Shown piece after piece: positions 10,098-19,348 of a DNA stretch of 64,000 bases. The stretch is from the NCBI GenBank assembly GCA_024637255.1, contig JAGXFO010000009.1, positions 287,432-351,431 of the forward strand, given 5' to 3'. The DNA is from Sulfurovum sp. Lineage in GTDB: Bacteria > Campylobacterota > Campylobacteria > Campylobacterales > Sulfurovaceae. Under the pieces are notes generated by a model. The model was not told the DNA's origin, ran no database searches, and saw only the letters and a program-made list of their open reading frames with translations. The position numbers and the translations under genes were made by a program. Within the stretch, counting starts at the first letter, position 1. The number at the start of each line of letters is the position of its first letter.

Positions 10098-11693
10098 TTG
10101 CTTAGTACAGTAAATTTAACACAACGCTATGGAAAAAGAGTGCTTTTTGATAAGATCAATATCACTTTAGATGCAGGTAAATGCTATGGACTCATCGGCG
10201 CCAATGGAGCAGGGAAGTCTACATTTATGAAGATACTTGCAGGAGAGTTAGAGCAAAGTGATGGTGAGGTACAACTTCAGCCAGGACTGAAATTGGGCAT
10301 GCTTAGTCAAAACCAGTATGCTTTTGAAGATTTTACCCTTAGAGACGCAGTACTCTATGGAAACAAAAAACTTTATGATGCACAAAAAGAGAAAGAGAAA
10401 CTCTACATGGAGGGTGACTTTGAAGATGATGCTGTCAATAACCGTCTAGGTGAACTTGAAATGATCTGTGCAGACGAAGATCCTACCTATGAGTCTGATG
10501 TAAAGATAGAGAAGTTGCTTCAATCTTTAGGCTTTCCTGTAGAACAGCATGATGATCTTATGTCTTCGCTTACAGGTAGTGACAAGTTTAAGATCTTATT
10601 AGCACAAGTACTTTTCCTGAAGCCAGATGTACTTCTACTCGATGAGCCAACGAACAACCTTGACATGGAGACTATTACTTGGTTGGAAAATGAATTGAAA
10701 CGTCATGAAGGTACACTGCTTGTCATCTCTCACGATAGACACTTCATTAACGGCGTAGTTACACACATACTTGACCTTGACTTTCAAAATATACGTGAGT
10801 TTACAGGGAACTATGACGAATGGTACATTGCTGCAAATCTCATAGCCAAACAGGCAGAAACGGACCGAGCTAAAGGAATGAAAGAAAAAGAAGAACTTGA
10901 AAAGTTTATCACACGGTTTTCTGCAAATGCCTCCAAGGCAAAACAAGCTACAAGTAGACAAAAGAAATTAGACAAACTTGACGTGCAGGAGATAAGACTT
11001 TCAAGCAGACGAGATCCTTCTATCATGTTTAAACCACATAGAGACATTGGAAATGAAGTACTTGATGTCGAAGGGCTCTCGAAGAGTTACGATGGTGAAA
11101 GGGTATTTGAAAATATTAGTTTTAAGGTAGACAAGGGCGATAAGATTGCGATTATCGGTGGAAACGGTGTGGGTAAAACCACACTGCTTAAGATTCTTAT
11201 GGGTGAGACTGAAGCTGATGCAGGTACTTACAAGTGGGGTCAGACTATCACTACGAGTTATTTCCCTCAAAATACAACGGATATAGTTGTAGGAGATGAA
11301 GAGTTACCGCAGTGGATACAGGGGTTTGATCCTAAATGGCACATAGATGACATTCGAAAAACACTTGGACGTATGCTTTTTTCCGGCGAAGAGCAGAAGA
11401 AAAAAGTAGACAGTTGTTCAGGTGGAGAAAAACACCGTGTTATGCTTTCAAAAATCATGATGGATGCTTCAAACTTCTTAGTTATGGATGAGCCGAACAA
11501 CCACTTGGATCTTGAGGCTATTATCGCTTTGGGCGAAGCTTTGTATAATTATCAAGGTGGTGCTATCTGTGTTTCTCACGATAGAGAACTCATTGATGCC
11601 TTTGCAAATAGAATTATACAGATTCAAGAAGATGGCAGTATCATCGATTTTCATGGTGACTATGAATCTTTTGTAGAGCAACACGCAAACTAA
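10098..11693 (+). CDS. ABC-F family ATPase (YbiT-like)
   Basis: Soluble protein with two ABC ATPase domains and no membrane part. ABC-F proteins bind the ribosomal E site and ease stalled translation. Domain 1 has Walker A GANGAGKST (about 36-44) and Walker B LLLDEPTNNLD. The linker (about 240-310) is lysine-rich. Domain 2 has GGNGVGKTT and LVMDEPNNHLD. The first signature motif is degenerate (SLTGSD in place of LSGGQ) while the second, CSGGEK, is near normal, as in YbiT-type members. At 531 residues it matches YbiT. The TTG start at 10098 has AAGGA at 10087-10091. It is a single-gene unit, convergent with yebC. Confidence 0.88.
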   Translation: MLSTVNLTQRYGKRVLFDKINITLDAGKCYGLIGANGAGKSTFMKILAGELEQSDGEVQLQPGLKLGMLSQNQYAFEDFTLRDAVLYGNKKLYDAQKEKEKLYMEGDFEDDAVNNRLGELEMICADEDPTYESDVKIEKLLQSLGFPVEQHDDLMSSLTGSDKFKILLAQVLFLKPDVLLLDEPTNNLDMETITWLENELKRHEGTLLVISHDRHFINGVVTHILDLDFQNIREFTGNYDEWYIAANLIAKQAETDRAKGMKEKEELEKFITRFSANASKAKQATSRQKKLDKLDVQEIRLSSRRDPSIMFKPHRDIGNEVLDVEGLSKSYDGERVFENISFKVDKGDKIAIIGGNGVGKTTLLKILMGETEADAGTYKWGQTITTSYFPQNTTDIVVGDEELPQWIQGFDPKWHIDDIRKTLGRMLFSGEEQKKKVDSCSGGEKHRVMLSKIMMDASNFLVMDEPNNHLDLEAIIALGEALYNYQGGAICVSHDRELIDAFANRIIQIQEDGSIIDFHGDYESFVEQHAN

Positions 11694-11715
11694 TTAAATA
11701 GGAGGATTTGCCCAG

Positions 11716-11738
11716 CCATCAAGAAAGTGGTTTTTTTT
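11716..11738 (+). terminator. Weak terminator-like hairpin after the ABC-F gene
   Basis: An imperfect short stem (CCATC with GTGG, loop AAGAAA) is followed by a run of eight T at 11731-11738. The stem is weak, but its place just after the ABC-F stop fits a Rho-independent terminator. Confidence 0.35.
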
Positions 11739-11773
11739 GGACAAGTTAAGAGAGTTAAGTAGGGTAGCGCTAC

Positions 11774-12511
11774 TTAAGCGATATTTGTGTAGACGACCTG
11801 TACGTCTTCATCATCTTCAAGTTTGTCGATGAGTACTTCTACTTCTTCAAGTTGTTCTTCTGTAAGTTCTGTGGGTGTATTGGCTATACGCTGGATATCT
11901 GCTTTGCTTACCTGTATGCCTTTTTCTTCCAAAGCTTTATTTAATGCACCAAACGATGCGAATTCTCCAAAGATACGAATGATCACTTTATCATCACCAT
12001 TCTCTTGCGGCTCTATGTCTTCTTCGATTTCTTCAAGGCCAAAGTCGATGAGTTCAAGCTCTAGTTCTTCTATGTCCATATCTTCGGTTTTTTCAAAAAT
12101 AAATACTGATTTTGTGGTAAACATGAAGTCAAGCGAGCCGTTCTTGAGGGCCTCTCCACCATTACGTGTAAGGATGGCTTTCACATTGGCAACTGATCTG
12201 GTGTTGTTGTCAGTAGCACAGTCTATGAAAAGAAGTACACCATGGGCAGCTTTAGCTTCAAAAGAGACCTCCTTGATGTCGGCAAGATCTTTAGCCGATG
12301 CTCTTTTGATTGCTGCATCGATGTTGTCTTTAGGCATATTTTGGGCTTTAGCGTTGATAATGGCCGTACGAAGTTTAGGATTCATGTCAGGGTCTTGGCC
12401 GCCTTCTTTAGCAGCCATGGTGATAACCTTTCCTAATTTAGGGAAAACCCTTGACATAGTTCCCCATCTTTTCAATTTTGATGCTTTACGGTATTCAAAC
12501 GCTCTGCCCAT
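11774..12511 (-). CDS. yebC: YebC/PmpR (TACO1) family protein
   Basis: Member of the YebC/TACO1 family, long annotated as a DNA-binding regulator and more recently linked to relief of ribosome stalling at difficult sequences. The N-terminus [16 protein letters not shown] is a family hallmark, followed by [15 protein letters not shown] and the [14 protein letters not shown] segment. It is 245 residues, the usual size, with a very acidic C-terminal third. The start is the ATG at 12509-12511. It stands alone, convergent with the ABC-F gene. If both act on the ribosome, the neighbours share a theme, but the convergent arrangement argues against co-regulation. Confidence 0.92.
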   Translation of the reverse strand: MGRAFEYRKASKLKRWGTMSRVFPKLGKVITMAAKEGGQDPDMNPKLRTAIINAKAQNMPKDNIDAAIKRASAKDLADIKEVSFEAKAAHGVLLFIDCATDNNTRSVANVKAILTRNGGEALKNGSLDFMFTTKSVFIFEKTEDMDIEELELELIDFGLEEIEEDIEPQENGDDKVIIRIFGEFASFGALNKALEEKGIQVSKADIQRIANTPTELTEEQLEEVEVLIDKLEDDEDVQVVYTNIA

Positions 12512-12723
12512 ATTTAATTCCTTCGTATATAATTGGTGTCATTATATCCCTATTTTACTTAAGTAAGTTCAAAGTGCAGTGTATAGAATGCACCCTAGAA
12601 ACTCAATAAATTAAAATTAAATAATCCATATTTGAAATAGCTAAAAGCTCTTATGCTAAATATGAATAGCATGAAAGATGGCATGCGTACAGCATGAGAA
12701 GCTGAGTTGTAGTTCTTAACAGT

Positions 12724-12729
12724 TATAAT
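12724..12729 (+). promoter_or_regulatory. -10 box for the small thioredoxin-fold gene
   Basis: A perfect TATAAT at 12724-12729 would start transcription near 12736. That makes the ATG at 12737 essentially leaderless, and it favours the ATG at 12755, which has AGGA at 12745-12748. Confidence 0.5.
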
Positions 12730-12754
12730 TTGTAAAATGAATACAGGAATAAAA

Positions 12755-13072
12755 ATGACCTTAGAAGAACTGGAGCAAACAATTAGAGAAGAAGTAGGCG
12801 TACTCTTGTATTTCTCTGGAGAACACTGCAGCGTGTGTCATGCACTGAGACCTAAGTTTAAAGAAGTCTTTGATGAAAACTTTTCTCAGCTTAAGCAGAT
12901 ATACCTAGATGCCCATGAAAACCCAGAAATATCTGCACATTTTCAAGTTTTTTCCGTACCTACCATGATAGTTTTTATGGATGGAAAAGAGTTTGCAAGA
13001 GAAGGACGTTCTGTCAGTCTGCATCAGTTAACGGAACAACTAAAACGTCCTTACGGGATGATGACAGAGTAA
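12755..13072 (+). CDS. Small thioredoxin-fold protein with CSVC motif
   Basis: A 105-residue cytoplasmic thioredoxin-fold protein. The redox motif is CSVC (about residues 25-28), preceded by LLYFSGEH, and the cis-proline loop is present as VFSVPTMIVF. Standard thioredoxins have WCGPC, so both the Trp and the Gly-Pro pair are replaced, which should shift its redox potential. I choose the ATG at 12755 for its ribosome site; an ATG six codons upstream is in frame. It is monocistronic and convergent with exbD. Its redox partner is not evident. It is clearly of the thioredoxin superfamily, with unknown substrate. Confidence 0.8.
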   Translation: MTLEELEQTIREEVGVLLYFSGEHCSVCHALRPKFKEVFDENFSQLKQIYLDAHENPEISAHFQVFSVPTMIVFMDGKEFAREGRSVSLHQLTEQLKRPYGMMTE

Positions 13073-13108
13073 TGCTTCAGGGTATTGTGTGTACCACCAT
13101 AGCCTAAA

Positions 13109-13135
13109 TTCTATTATTGCTTAGTAATAATAGAA
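13109..13135. terminator. AT-rich hairpin between convergent genes
   Basis: TTCTATTATT (13109-13118) pairs perfectly with AATAATAGAA (13126-13135) around a seven-base loop. It overlaps the last codons of exbD and sits just past the thioredoxin-fold gene. It may act as a weak two-way terminator, though it lacks G-C pairs. Confidence 0.35.
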
Positions 13136-13491
13136 ATATTCTCAAACCCTTTGGTTTTTAAAATATCTATGATACTGACAAAGTGTTCAAAAGCACTGGC
13201 TTTGTCCATATGTAAAGAGACCAAATCTTTTTTGGGATCCAATTTGAGGAGTTTTTCCTTGATAAGGTCAAGACCCAAGGCTTCTTTATCATAAAAGTAT
13301 TTTCCCTCTTTATCTATGGCAATATGTATACTCTTTTTCTCTTCACTCTTTTTGGCACTAGCAGAGGGAAGATCGACTATAATCGTCTTATTTTTAACAA
13401 AGGTTGAGGTAGCAAGTATAATGACCAAAAGTACCAAAACGATGTCGATGAATGGCACAACATTCATCTTGTCAAAGCGTTCACGTCTCAT
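13114..13491 (-). CDS. exbD: ExbD/TolR-family proton-channel protein
   Basis: Inner-membrane partner of ExbB in the proton-driven motor that energises TonB- or Tol-type envelope functions. It has a short cytoplasmic start, MRRERFDKMNVVPFIDIVLVL in form, with the essential membrane aspartate in PFID (about residue 16), one membrane helix (about 13-33) and a periplasmic domain of about 90 residues. It is 125 residues, normal for ExbD. It is the last gene of exbB-small ORF-exbD. No tonB or tolA gene follows, so the third partner must lie elsewhere. Confidence 0.9.
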   Translation of the reverse strand: MRRERFDKMNVVPFIDIVLVLLVIILATSTFVKNKTIIVDLPSASAKKSEEKKSIHIAIDKEGKYFYDKEALGLDLIKEKLLKLDPKKDLVSLHMDKASAFEHFVSIIDILKTKGFENISIITKQ

Positions 13492-13584
13492 TTAATGGGT
13501 TCCTTTTTGGGCAAAGCCCAAGAAAGAACTCTTCGGCAGAGTACCCATACGGCTAGCCGTATTTTTTGTAAGTTGTTTTAACAT
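13492..13584 (-). CDS. 30-residue ORF exactly filling the exbB-exbD gap
   Basis: An ATG at 13582-13584 lies one base after the exbB stop, and the frame closes with TAA at 13492-13494, directly abutting the exbD ATG. The predicted peptide has 30 residues, is basic and has no membrane segment. The arrangement (stop, one base, start; stop, start) is what translational coupling would give. The DNA also holds three hairpins, so it could instead be a structured spacer or palindromic element that happens to be open. The opposite strand is open here as well, which lowers confidence. No family recognised. Confidence 0.35.
   Translation of the reverse strand: MLKQLTKNTASRMGTLPKSSFLGFAQKGTH
13504..13562. 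repeat. Three consecutive palindromic hairpins between exbB and exbD
   Basis: Three inverted repeats follow one another. The first is TTTTTGGGC/GCCCAAGAA with loop AAA (13504-13524, one G-T pair). The second is ACTCT/AGAGT with a five-base loop (13528-13542). The third is the perfect palindrome ATACGGCTAGCCGTAT (13547-13562), followed on the plus strand by five more T. They could be mRNA processing or stability elements between the two cistrons, or a small palindromic repeat unit. Confidence 0.55.
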
Positions 13585-13585
13585 T

Positions 13586-14023
13586 TTACTTTTCATCCTG
13601 CATGATTTCCCATTTTGAAAGAAGAATATCTACTTTGGTGAGTAGTGCATTATAGAGTACAGTTGCCGGGATAGCAACTACGAGTCCTGCCGCGGTTGCT
13701 TTGAGTGCAAGGGCAAGGTGTTTCATGATTTCGCCAGGGTCAATGGTATCTTGCTGGTCACCAATGATGTAAAAAGTCAGAATAATAGCAAGCACAGTCC
13801 CCAAAAGTCCTATATAAGGTGCATTTGAACCGATAGAAGCGATGGTAGCAAGACGCTTGGAAAGGTCAATTTCAAGAGCAAGTTTATGCTGATAGTCGGA
13901 CAATTTGACTGCACGGTAGAAGAGCACTCTTTCTATGGTGTAGGCGAATGTGATGAAACTCAAAAAAATGAGTAAACCGATAACACCATAATCTACGATG
14001 TTTTTTAGTTGTTCAATAGGCAT
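13586..14023 (-). CDS. exbB: ExbB/TolQ-family proton-channel protein
   Basis: Inner-membrane proton-channel subunit that works with ExbD. It is a short form (145 residues) common in epsilonproteobacteria. It has a first helix at about 12-34, a cytoplasmic loop, and the conserved block APYIGLLGTVLAIILTF leading into the second helix. The third helix lies at about 108-128 (ALKATAAGLVVAIPATVLYN). The pore threonine and glycine positions typical of the MotA/TolQ/ExbB family are visible. The start at 14021-14023 faces divergent gyrA. It probably energises outer-membrane uptake (iron, vitamin B12) with a TonB encoded elsewhere. Confidence 0.9.
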   Translation of the reverse strand: MPIEQLKNIVDYGVIGLLIFLSFITFAYTIERVLFYRAVKLSDYQHKLALEIDLSKRLATIASIGSNAPYIGLLGTVLAIILTFYIIGDQQDTIDPGEIMKHLALALKATAAGLVVAIPATVLYNALLTKVDILLSKWEIMQDEK

Positions 14024-14252
14024 GCAATTTCCTGATTAATATAGTTGAGGCATTATATTCTAAGTATGTTAAGAGAATGTTAATGCAGAATCGCCAAAAT
14101 AAGCGACATCTATAAATATATTATGTTAACCATAAAAGATTAAAAAATGTATAAATCCGTTTTAAGACACCTGACAGCGATTTTGAGCCATTTTTAAGCC
14201 TTAATAGACATACGATTAGATAAAATGTAATTACTTTATTTGAAGGAAGAAA

Positions 14253-16745
14253 ATGTCAGACTTGTTTGAAGAACATCAAAATACACAAGAGATTTTAATA
14301 GAAGACAGTATGAAGGCCAGCTATCTTGACTACTCTATGAGTGTCATCATAGGTAGAGCATTACCAGATGCCAGAGATGGGCTAAAACCTGTGCACAGAA
14401 GAATACTTTATGCGATGAATGACTTGAGTCTGGCGCATAGAAGTCCTTATAAAAAATCTGCACGTATTGTCGGTGATGTTATCGGTAAGTATCACCCGCA
14501 TGGCGACAGCTCTGTGTATGATGCACTTGTACGTATGGCACAAGACTTTTCCATGCAGGCACCGCTTGTTGATGGTCAAGGAAACTTTGGTTCAGTCGAT
14601 GGCGACAGCGCTGCGGCGATGAGATATACTGAAGCACGTATGACCAAGATAGCAGAAGAGCTTTTGAGTGATCTTGAAAAAGACACGGTTGATTTTGTAT
14701 CAAACTATGATGACTCTATGCGCGAACCGGATGTACTCCCTTCGCGTGTACCCAATTTACTCCTTAATGGTTCAAGCGGTATTGCGGTGGGTATGGCTAC
14801 AAATATTCCTCCGCATAGACTTGATGAAATCATTGAGGCACATATTTACCGCATAGATAATCCGGACTCAACTATTGAAGACATTATGAAAATCGTTCAT
14901 GGTCCTGATTTTCCTACAGGAGGAATTATTTTTGGTCGAAAAGGGATTACAGATGCCTATACTACAGGACGTGGACGCATAAAGGTACGTGCCAAAACAC
15001 ATATAGAACAAAAGGGGAATAAGGAAGTTATCGTCATCGATGAACTTCCTTACCAGGTCAATAAGGCAAGACTCATTGAAAACATCGCACAACTTGTGCG
15101 GGATAAACATATTGAGGGTATTTCTGAGCTACGTGATGAATCTGACCGTGAAGGTATGCGTGTTGTTTTTGAGCTAAAACGTGATGCGATGAGCGAGATA
15201 GTACTCAATAACCTTTTTAAAAGTTCACAAATGCAAGTGACCTTTGGTATCATCATGCTTGCTATTACAAACAAGGAACCAAAAGTATTTAAACTGATGG
15301 AACTTTTTGATCTTTTCCTGAAGCACAGAAAAACGGTAGTCATCAGAAGAACTATTTTTGAGCTTGAAAAAGCAAGAGCAAGAGCACACATCTTGGAAGG
15401 TCTCAAGATCGCTGTGGATAACATCGATGAAGTCATCAAGATCATTCGTGCATCTGCGGATGATGTCGCAGCCAGAGAAAACCTCATAAGCAGGTTTAGC
15501 CTCTCCGAAATTCAGGCAAAAGCTATCTTGGAGATGAGACTTAGACGTCTCACAGGTCTTGAGATAGAAAAAATTGAAAGTGAATTGGCCGAACTGCTTA
15601 AACTGATAGCTGAGCTTGAAGCTATTTTGAAAAGTGAAGATAAGATCAATGAGATTATCCGTGCAGAGCTTGTAGAAATAGGGGACAAATATTCAACACC
15701 ACGCCGTACAGAGATCGTGGATGATTATGATGACATAGATATTGAAGATCTCATTCCAAATGAGCCAATGGTTGTGACTATCACACACCGTGGATACATT
15801 AAGCGTGTACCGGTCAAACAGTATGAGAAGCAACATCGTGGCGGTAAAGGTAAAATAGCTGTAACTACATATGACGATGATTTTATAGAGAAGTTCTTTA
15901 CTTCAAATACCCATGATACGCTCATGTTCGTAACGGACAGAGGACAACTCTACTGGCTCAAAGTCTACCGTATTCCAGAGGGATCTCGTACGGCTAAAGG
16001 TAAAGCAGTTGTGAATCTGATTAATCTTCAGCAGGATGAGAAGATCATGGCGATTATCCCTACAACGGACTTTGATGAGGATAAAGGTTTGGTATTCTTT
16101 ACACAAAAAGGTATCGTGAAGAGAACAAACCTTTCTGAGTATTCTAACATAAGAAGCAATGGTGTAAGAGCAATCAACCTTGATGAAGATGATGCGTTGG
16201 TGGAGGCAAAGATAGTTAAACCAAATACGAAATGGCTCTTTATCGCGACTAAAAAAGGTCTGTGTATTAGATTTAAAGTAGAAGATGCCCGAGAAATAGG
16301 TAGGGTAGCGCGCGGTGTTACGGCAATTAAGTTTAAGATAGAAGATGACTATGTTTGTGGTGCTATCACCATAGAAGATGAGGAAGATGAGCTTCTCATG
16401 TTGAGCGAAAAAGGTCTTGGAAAGCGTACGACTGCGAGTGAGTATCGTGAACAAAACCGTGCAGGTAAGGGGGTTATTTCTATGAAACTTACACCTAAAA
16501 CCGGTGATGTTGTGGGTGTAGTAATGGTTGAAGATGATCAGGATCTAATGTGTTTAACCAGTATCGGCAAGATGATACGTGTAGACATGGAAACTATCCG
16601 TAAAGCAGGCAGGAATACTTCAGGTGTGAAGATAGTAAGCGTTGAAGCAAAAGATAAGGTTGTCAGCATTGCAAAATGTGCAAAAGAAGAGATAGCTGAA
16701 GATTTTGATGATGAAAATATAGATGATACATTAGGGTTGGAATAA
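14253..16745 (+). CDS. gyrA: DNA gyrase subunit A
   Basis: Catalytic subunit of gyrase, which introduces negative supercoils by breaking and rejoining duplex DNA. It has the breakage-reunion domain (about 30-480), with the active tyrosine in [10 protein letters not shown] (about residue 122) and the quinolone-region sequence [19 protein letters not shown]. The C-terminal domain is a beta-pinwheel of repeated blades. The GyrA box reads QHRGGKG (about residue 528), a one-residue variant of QRRGGKG that keeps gyrase rather than topo IV character. It is 830 residues. The ATG at 14253 has GAAGGAAG just upstream, and TAAAAT at 14221-14226 may be the -10 box. It is the first gene of a tight six-gene run. 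Confidence 0.98.
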   Translation: MSDLFEEHQNTQEILIEDSMKASYLDYSMSVIIGRALPDARDGLKPVHRRILYAMNDLSLAHRSPYKKSARIVGDVIGKYHPHGDSSVYDALVRMAQDFSMQAPLVDGQGNFGSVDGDSAAAMRYTEARMTKIAEELLSDLEKDTVDFVSNYDDSMREPDVLPSRVPNLLLNGSSGIAVGMATNIPPHRLDEIIEAHIYRIDNPDSTIEDIMKIVHGPDFPTGGIIFGRKGITDAYTTGRGRIKVRAKTHIEQKGNKEVIVIDELPYQVNKARLIENIAQLVRDKHIEGISELRDESDREGMRVVFELKRDAMSEIVLNNLFKSSQMQVTFGIIMLAITNKEPKVFKLMELFDLFLKHRKTVVIRRTIFELEKARARAHILEGLKIAVDNIDEVIKIIRASADDVAARENLISRFSLSEIQAKAILEMRLRRLTGLEIEKIESELAELLKLIAELEAILKSEDKINEIIRAELVEIGDKYSTPRRTEIVDDYDDIDIEDLIPNEPMVVTITHRGYIKRVPVKQYEKQHRGGKGKIAVTTYDDDFIEKFFTSNTHDTLMFVTDRGQLYWLKVYRIPEGSRTAKGKAVVNLINLQQDEKIMAIIPTTDFDEDKGLVFFTQKGIVKRTNLSEYSNIRSNGVRAINLDEDDALVEAKIVKPNTKWLFIATKKGLCIRFKVEDAREIGRVARGVTAIKFKIEDDYVCGAITIEDEEDELLMLSEKGLGKRTTASEYREQNRAGKGVISMKLTPKTGDVVGVVMVEDDQDLMCLTSIGKMIRVDMETIRKAGRNTSGVKIVSVEAKDKVVSIAKCAKEEIAEDFDDENIDDTLGLE

Positions 16746-16746
16746 G

Positions 16747-17784
16747 GTGAAAAAATATAACGTAGCAGTTGTCGGTGCAAGCGGCGCCGTAGGTGAAGAG
16801 CTTTTTAGAGTGTTGGATGAGTTAGACTTTCCTGTAGGAAACCTTTTGCCTTTGGCTAGTGCAAGGTCTGCAGGTGGTCCTGTTGAGTTTAAAGGAAAAG
16901 TCTACAAAATTGAAGAACTGACTGAAGAAGTATTTGAAGGCAGAGGGATTGATATCGCTTTCTTTTCGGCGGGCGGGAGTATCTCTGCACGCTATGCGAA
17001 GTATGCAGTAGAATCTGGGGCAGTGGTCATAGACAACACTTCTCACTTCAGAATGGATCCGAAAGTACCATTGGTTGTACCTGAAGTGAATCCTGAAGAC
17101 ATTGAACTTTGGGAAGATGCAGGTATCATAGCAAACCCTAACTGTTCTACTATACAGATGGTACAGTTGCTTAAGCCACTGCATGATCTTTATGGCATAA
17201 AAAGAGTAGACGTGAGTACCTATCAGGCTGTGAGTGGGGCAGGGAAAAAGGGGATGGAAGAACTTGTTACGCAGATGCAAGCCTTCTTCAACTTTACGCT
17301 GGATGATGCGAAAGTAAAAGCTTTTGCTCACCGCATAGCACTGAATGTCATTCCTCATATTGATACCCCTCAGGAAAATGGCTACACCAAAGAAGAGATG
17401 AAAATGGTTAATGAGACCAACAAGATCATGCACAGTGATTTTGCAGTATCTGCGACTTGTGTGCGTGTACCGGTTCTTAGGAGTCACTCTGAGTCTATTA
17501 CCATTACATTTGAAAATGATGTAGATGTGAATGTGGACAAAGTAAGAGAGGTATTGGGTAATTTTGAAAATGTCACCGTATTGGATGATATGTCTAAAAA
17601 TCTATATCCTATGCCACTTACTGCAACAGATACAGACGAGACCTATGTTGGGCGTATACGTAAAGATTTATTTGCAAATAACATTTTACATCTCTGGGGA
17701 GTAGCCGATCAAGTAAGAGTAGGAGCTGCAACAAATGCAGTAAGAATCGCACAAAAATGGATTAAATTAGAGGAGAATGCTTAA
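16747..17784 (+). CDS. asd: Aspartate-semialdehyde dehydrogenase
   Basis: Reduces aspartyl phosphate to aspartate semialdehyde with NADPH, feeding lysine/diaminopimelate, threonine and methionine synthesis. It has an N-terminal NADP fold (VVGASGAVGEELFRVL), the catalytic cysteine in NPNCSTIQMV (about 130-139), and QAVSGAGKKG plus the histidine-containing HRIALNVIPHID block. It is 345 residues, typical of the family. The GTG start at 16747 is one base after the gyrA stop; the ribosome site lies within the gyrA end. Its TAA overlaps the ATG of yqhA by one base, so translation is probably coupled. Confidence 0.96.
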   Translation: MKKYNVAVVGASGAVGEELFRVLDELDFPVGNLLPLASARSAGGPVEFKGKVYKIEELTEEVFEGRGIDIAFFSAGGSISARYAKYAVESGAVVIDNTSHFRMDPKVPLVVPEVNPEDIELWEDAGIIANPNCSTIQMVQLLKPLHDLYGIKRVDVSTYQAVSGAGKKGMEELVTQMQAFFNFTLDDAKVKAFAHRIALNVIPHIDTPQENGYTKEEMKMVNETNKIMHSDFAVSATCVRVPVLRSHSESITITFENDVDVNVDKVREVLGNFENVTVLDDMSKNLYPMPLTATDTDETYVGRIRKDLFANNILHLWGVADQVRVGAATNAVRIAQKWIKLEENA

Positions 17785-18293
17785 TGTTAGAATCACTATT
17801 TGAAGGAGCTATCTGGAGAAGTAGGTTTATTGTACTTTTGGCAGTTGTTTTTGGTTTGTTGGGAGCGATTATACTTTTTATTGTTGCATCATTAGATATT
17901 TGGAATGTAGCAACACATACATTTGATGTTATTACAACAGGGGCTCATCCTGCAACTTTTCATGAGGACGTTGTAGCGGGTATTATAGGGGCAGTTGACT
18001 TGTATCTTATCGCTGTGGTAATGTTTATTTTTTCATTCGGTTTGTATGAACTTTTCATTTCAGACATCGATGAAGCTACTGGTAAAAACGGAAGCAAACT
18101 GCTTGCGATTACTTCTCTTGACCAACTCAAGGACAAAATAGCAAAAGTCATCGTGATGGTTCTGGTGGTCAACTTTTTTCAAAGGGTTTTGCATACGAAC
18201 TTTGCAACACCGCTGGAGATGTTGTATTTCGCACTCTCTATTGCCGCACTCTCTGTAGGGTTGTATTTCTTGGGGAAAGTAGGTAAGTATTAA
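17784..18293 (+). CDS. yqhA: YqhA/UPF0114 family membrane protein
   Basis: Small integral inner-membrane protein of the uncharacterised UPF0114 (YqhA) family. Four hydrophobic helices are visible (about 16-38, 65-90, 115-135 and 142-162). The family start [20 protein letters not shown] and the acidic LFISDIDEA segment are conserved. It is 169 residues, matching relatives. It overlaps asd and hemE by single bases (TAATG at both ends), so it is firmly embedded in this operon. Its biochemical role is unknown. Confidence 0.85.
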   Translation: MLESLFEGAIWRSRFIVLLAVVFGLLGAIILFIVASLDIWNVATHTFDVITTGAHPATFHEDVVAGIIGAVDLYLIAVVMFIFSFGLYELFISDIDEATGKNGSKLLAITSLDQLKDKIAKVIVMVLVVNFFQRVLHTNFATPLEMLYFALSIAALSVGLYFLGKVGKY

Positions 18294-19333
18294 TGGGAAA
18301 GATATTCGTAGATGCATGTCTGGGTAAAGAAACACCATACACGCCCGTATGGATGATGAGACAGGCAGGACGTTATCTTCCTGAATATATGGCAGTAAGA
18401 GCAGAAGCAGGAAATTTTCTTAACTTGTGCCATGACCCAAAAAAAGCAGCTGAAGTAACCATACAGCCATTGGACATTGTGGGTGTGGACGCAGCTATTT
18501 TATTTTCAGATATTCTTGTGATTCCGGATGAAATGGGAATGGATTTGAGCTTTATAAAAGGTGAGGGACCAAAGTTTTCTGACCCTTTAGCTTCCCAAGA
18601 AGATTTAGATAGGCTCATTGGCGGTGAAGAGGCTGCGAGTAAACTGACTTATGTGTATGATACGATCAAACTCTTGAGAGAGCAGCTCGACGCAAGAGGT
18701 GATGACAAGGCACTTATAGGCTTTACGGGAGCACCTTGGACACTTGCTACATATATGATAGAAGGACAAGGAACCAAAACGTATAATATTTGTAAAAAGA
18801 TGATGTACACAAACCCTGAACTTTTACACAATATCTTGGCTAAGGTCACAGAAGTGGTAAAATTGTATATGGAAAAACAAATAGAAGCGGGTATCGATGT
18901 CGTTCAGATATTTGACTCATGGGCAGCAGCGATAGAGCCGGGAAAATATGATGAATTCTCATGGAAATATATGGTAGAGATAGCTGACTATCTTAAGTTA
19001 AAACACCCGACTGTGCCTATTATTATGTTCCCTAAGGGTATCCCTGCATTTTTAGACAAAGTGTACGGAAATTTTGATGTGTTTGGTGTAGACTGGTCAA
19101 CACCTATGGCTCTTGCCAAAGAGAAACTGGGTGAGAAGTATGTGCTTCAGGGAAACATGGAGCCTTGCAGACTCTACTCTAAAGAGGCAACTACGCAATG
19201 CGTGGAAGCCATTCAAGAGATCATGGGGGGAAAGAGACATATTTTCAACCTTGGGCATGGTATTCTTCCTGATGTACCAGTAGAAAATGCCAAGCATTTT
19301 GTAAGTGAATGTCAGAGAGTAAGTAAACATTAA
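18293..19333 (+). CDS. hemE: Uroporphyrinogen decarboxylase
   Basis: Cytoplasmic haem-pathway enzyme that removes four carboxyl groups from uroporphyrinogen III to give coproporphyrinogen III. The signature [15 protein letters not shown] is present near residue 20, as are the FSDILV aspartate motif (about 66-71) and the [13 protein letters not shown] segment. It is 346 residues, normal. It starts on the yqhA stop codon (TAATG) and is followed 15 bases later by a dGTPase-like gene. Epsilonproteobacteria need haem for their many cytochromes; hemJ, a later step, is at the far right of this window. Confidence 0.97.
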   Translation: MGKIFVDACLGKETPYTPVWMMRQAGRYLPEYMAVRAEAGNFLNLCHDPKKAAEVTIQPLDIVGVDAAILFSDILVIPDEMGMDLSFIKGEGPKFSDPLASQEDLDRLIGGEEAASKLTYVYDTIKLLREQLDARGDDKALIGFTGAPWTLATYMIEGQGTKTYNICKKMMYTNPELLHNILAKVTEVVKLYMEKQIEAGIDVVQIFDSWAAAIEPGKYDEFSWKYMVEIADYLKLKHPTVPIIMFPKGIPAFLDKVYGNFDVFGVDWSTPMALAKEKLGEKYVLQGNMEPCRLYSKEATTQCVEAIQEIMGGKRHIFNLGHGILPDVPVENAKHFVSECQRVSKH

Positions 19334-19348
19334 GTTTAAAGGACTTTC

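Noticed and set aside
11823..12566. Long open frame (247 codons) opposite yebC
   Set aside because: Serine- and methionine-rich translation with no fold; it is the antisense shadow of the clearly recognised yebC, whose motifs lie on the other strand.
12512..12723. Repeated GCATG pentamers before the thioredoxin-fold gene
   Set aside because: Three short copies with irregular spacing do not form a convincing operator or repeat array.
16822..17487. 221-codon open frame opposite asd
   Set aside because: Antisense to an unmistakable asd with its catalytic cysteine motif; the translation looks random.
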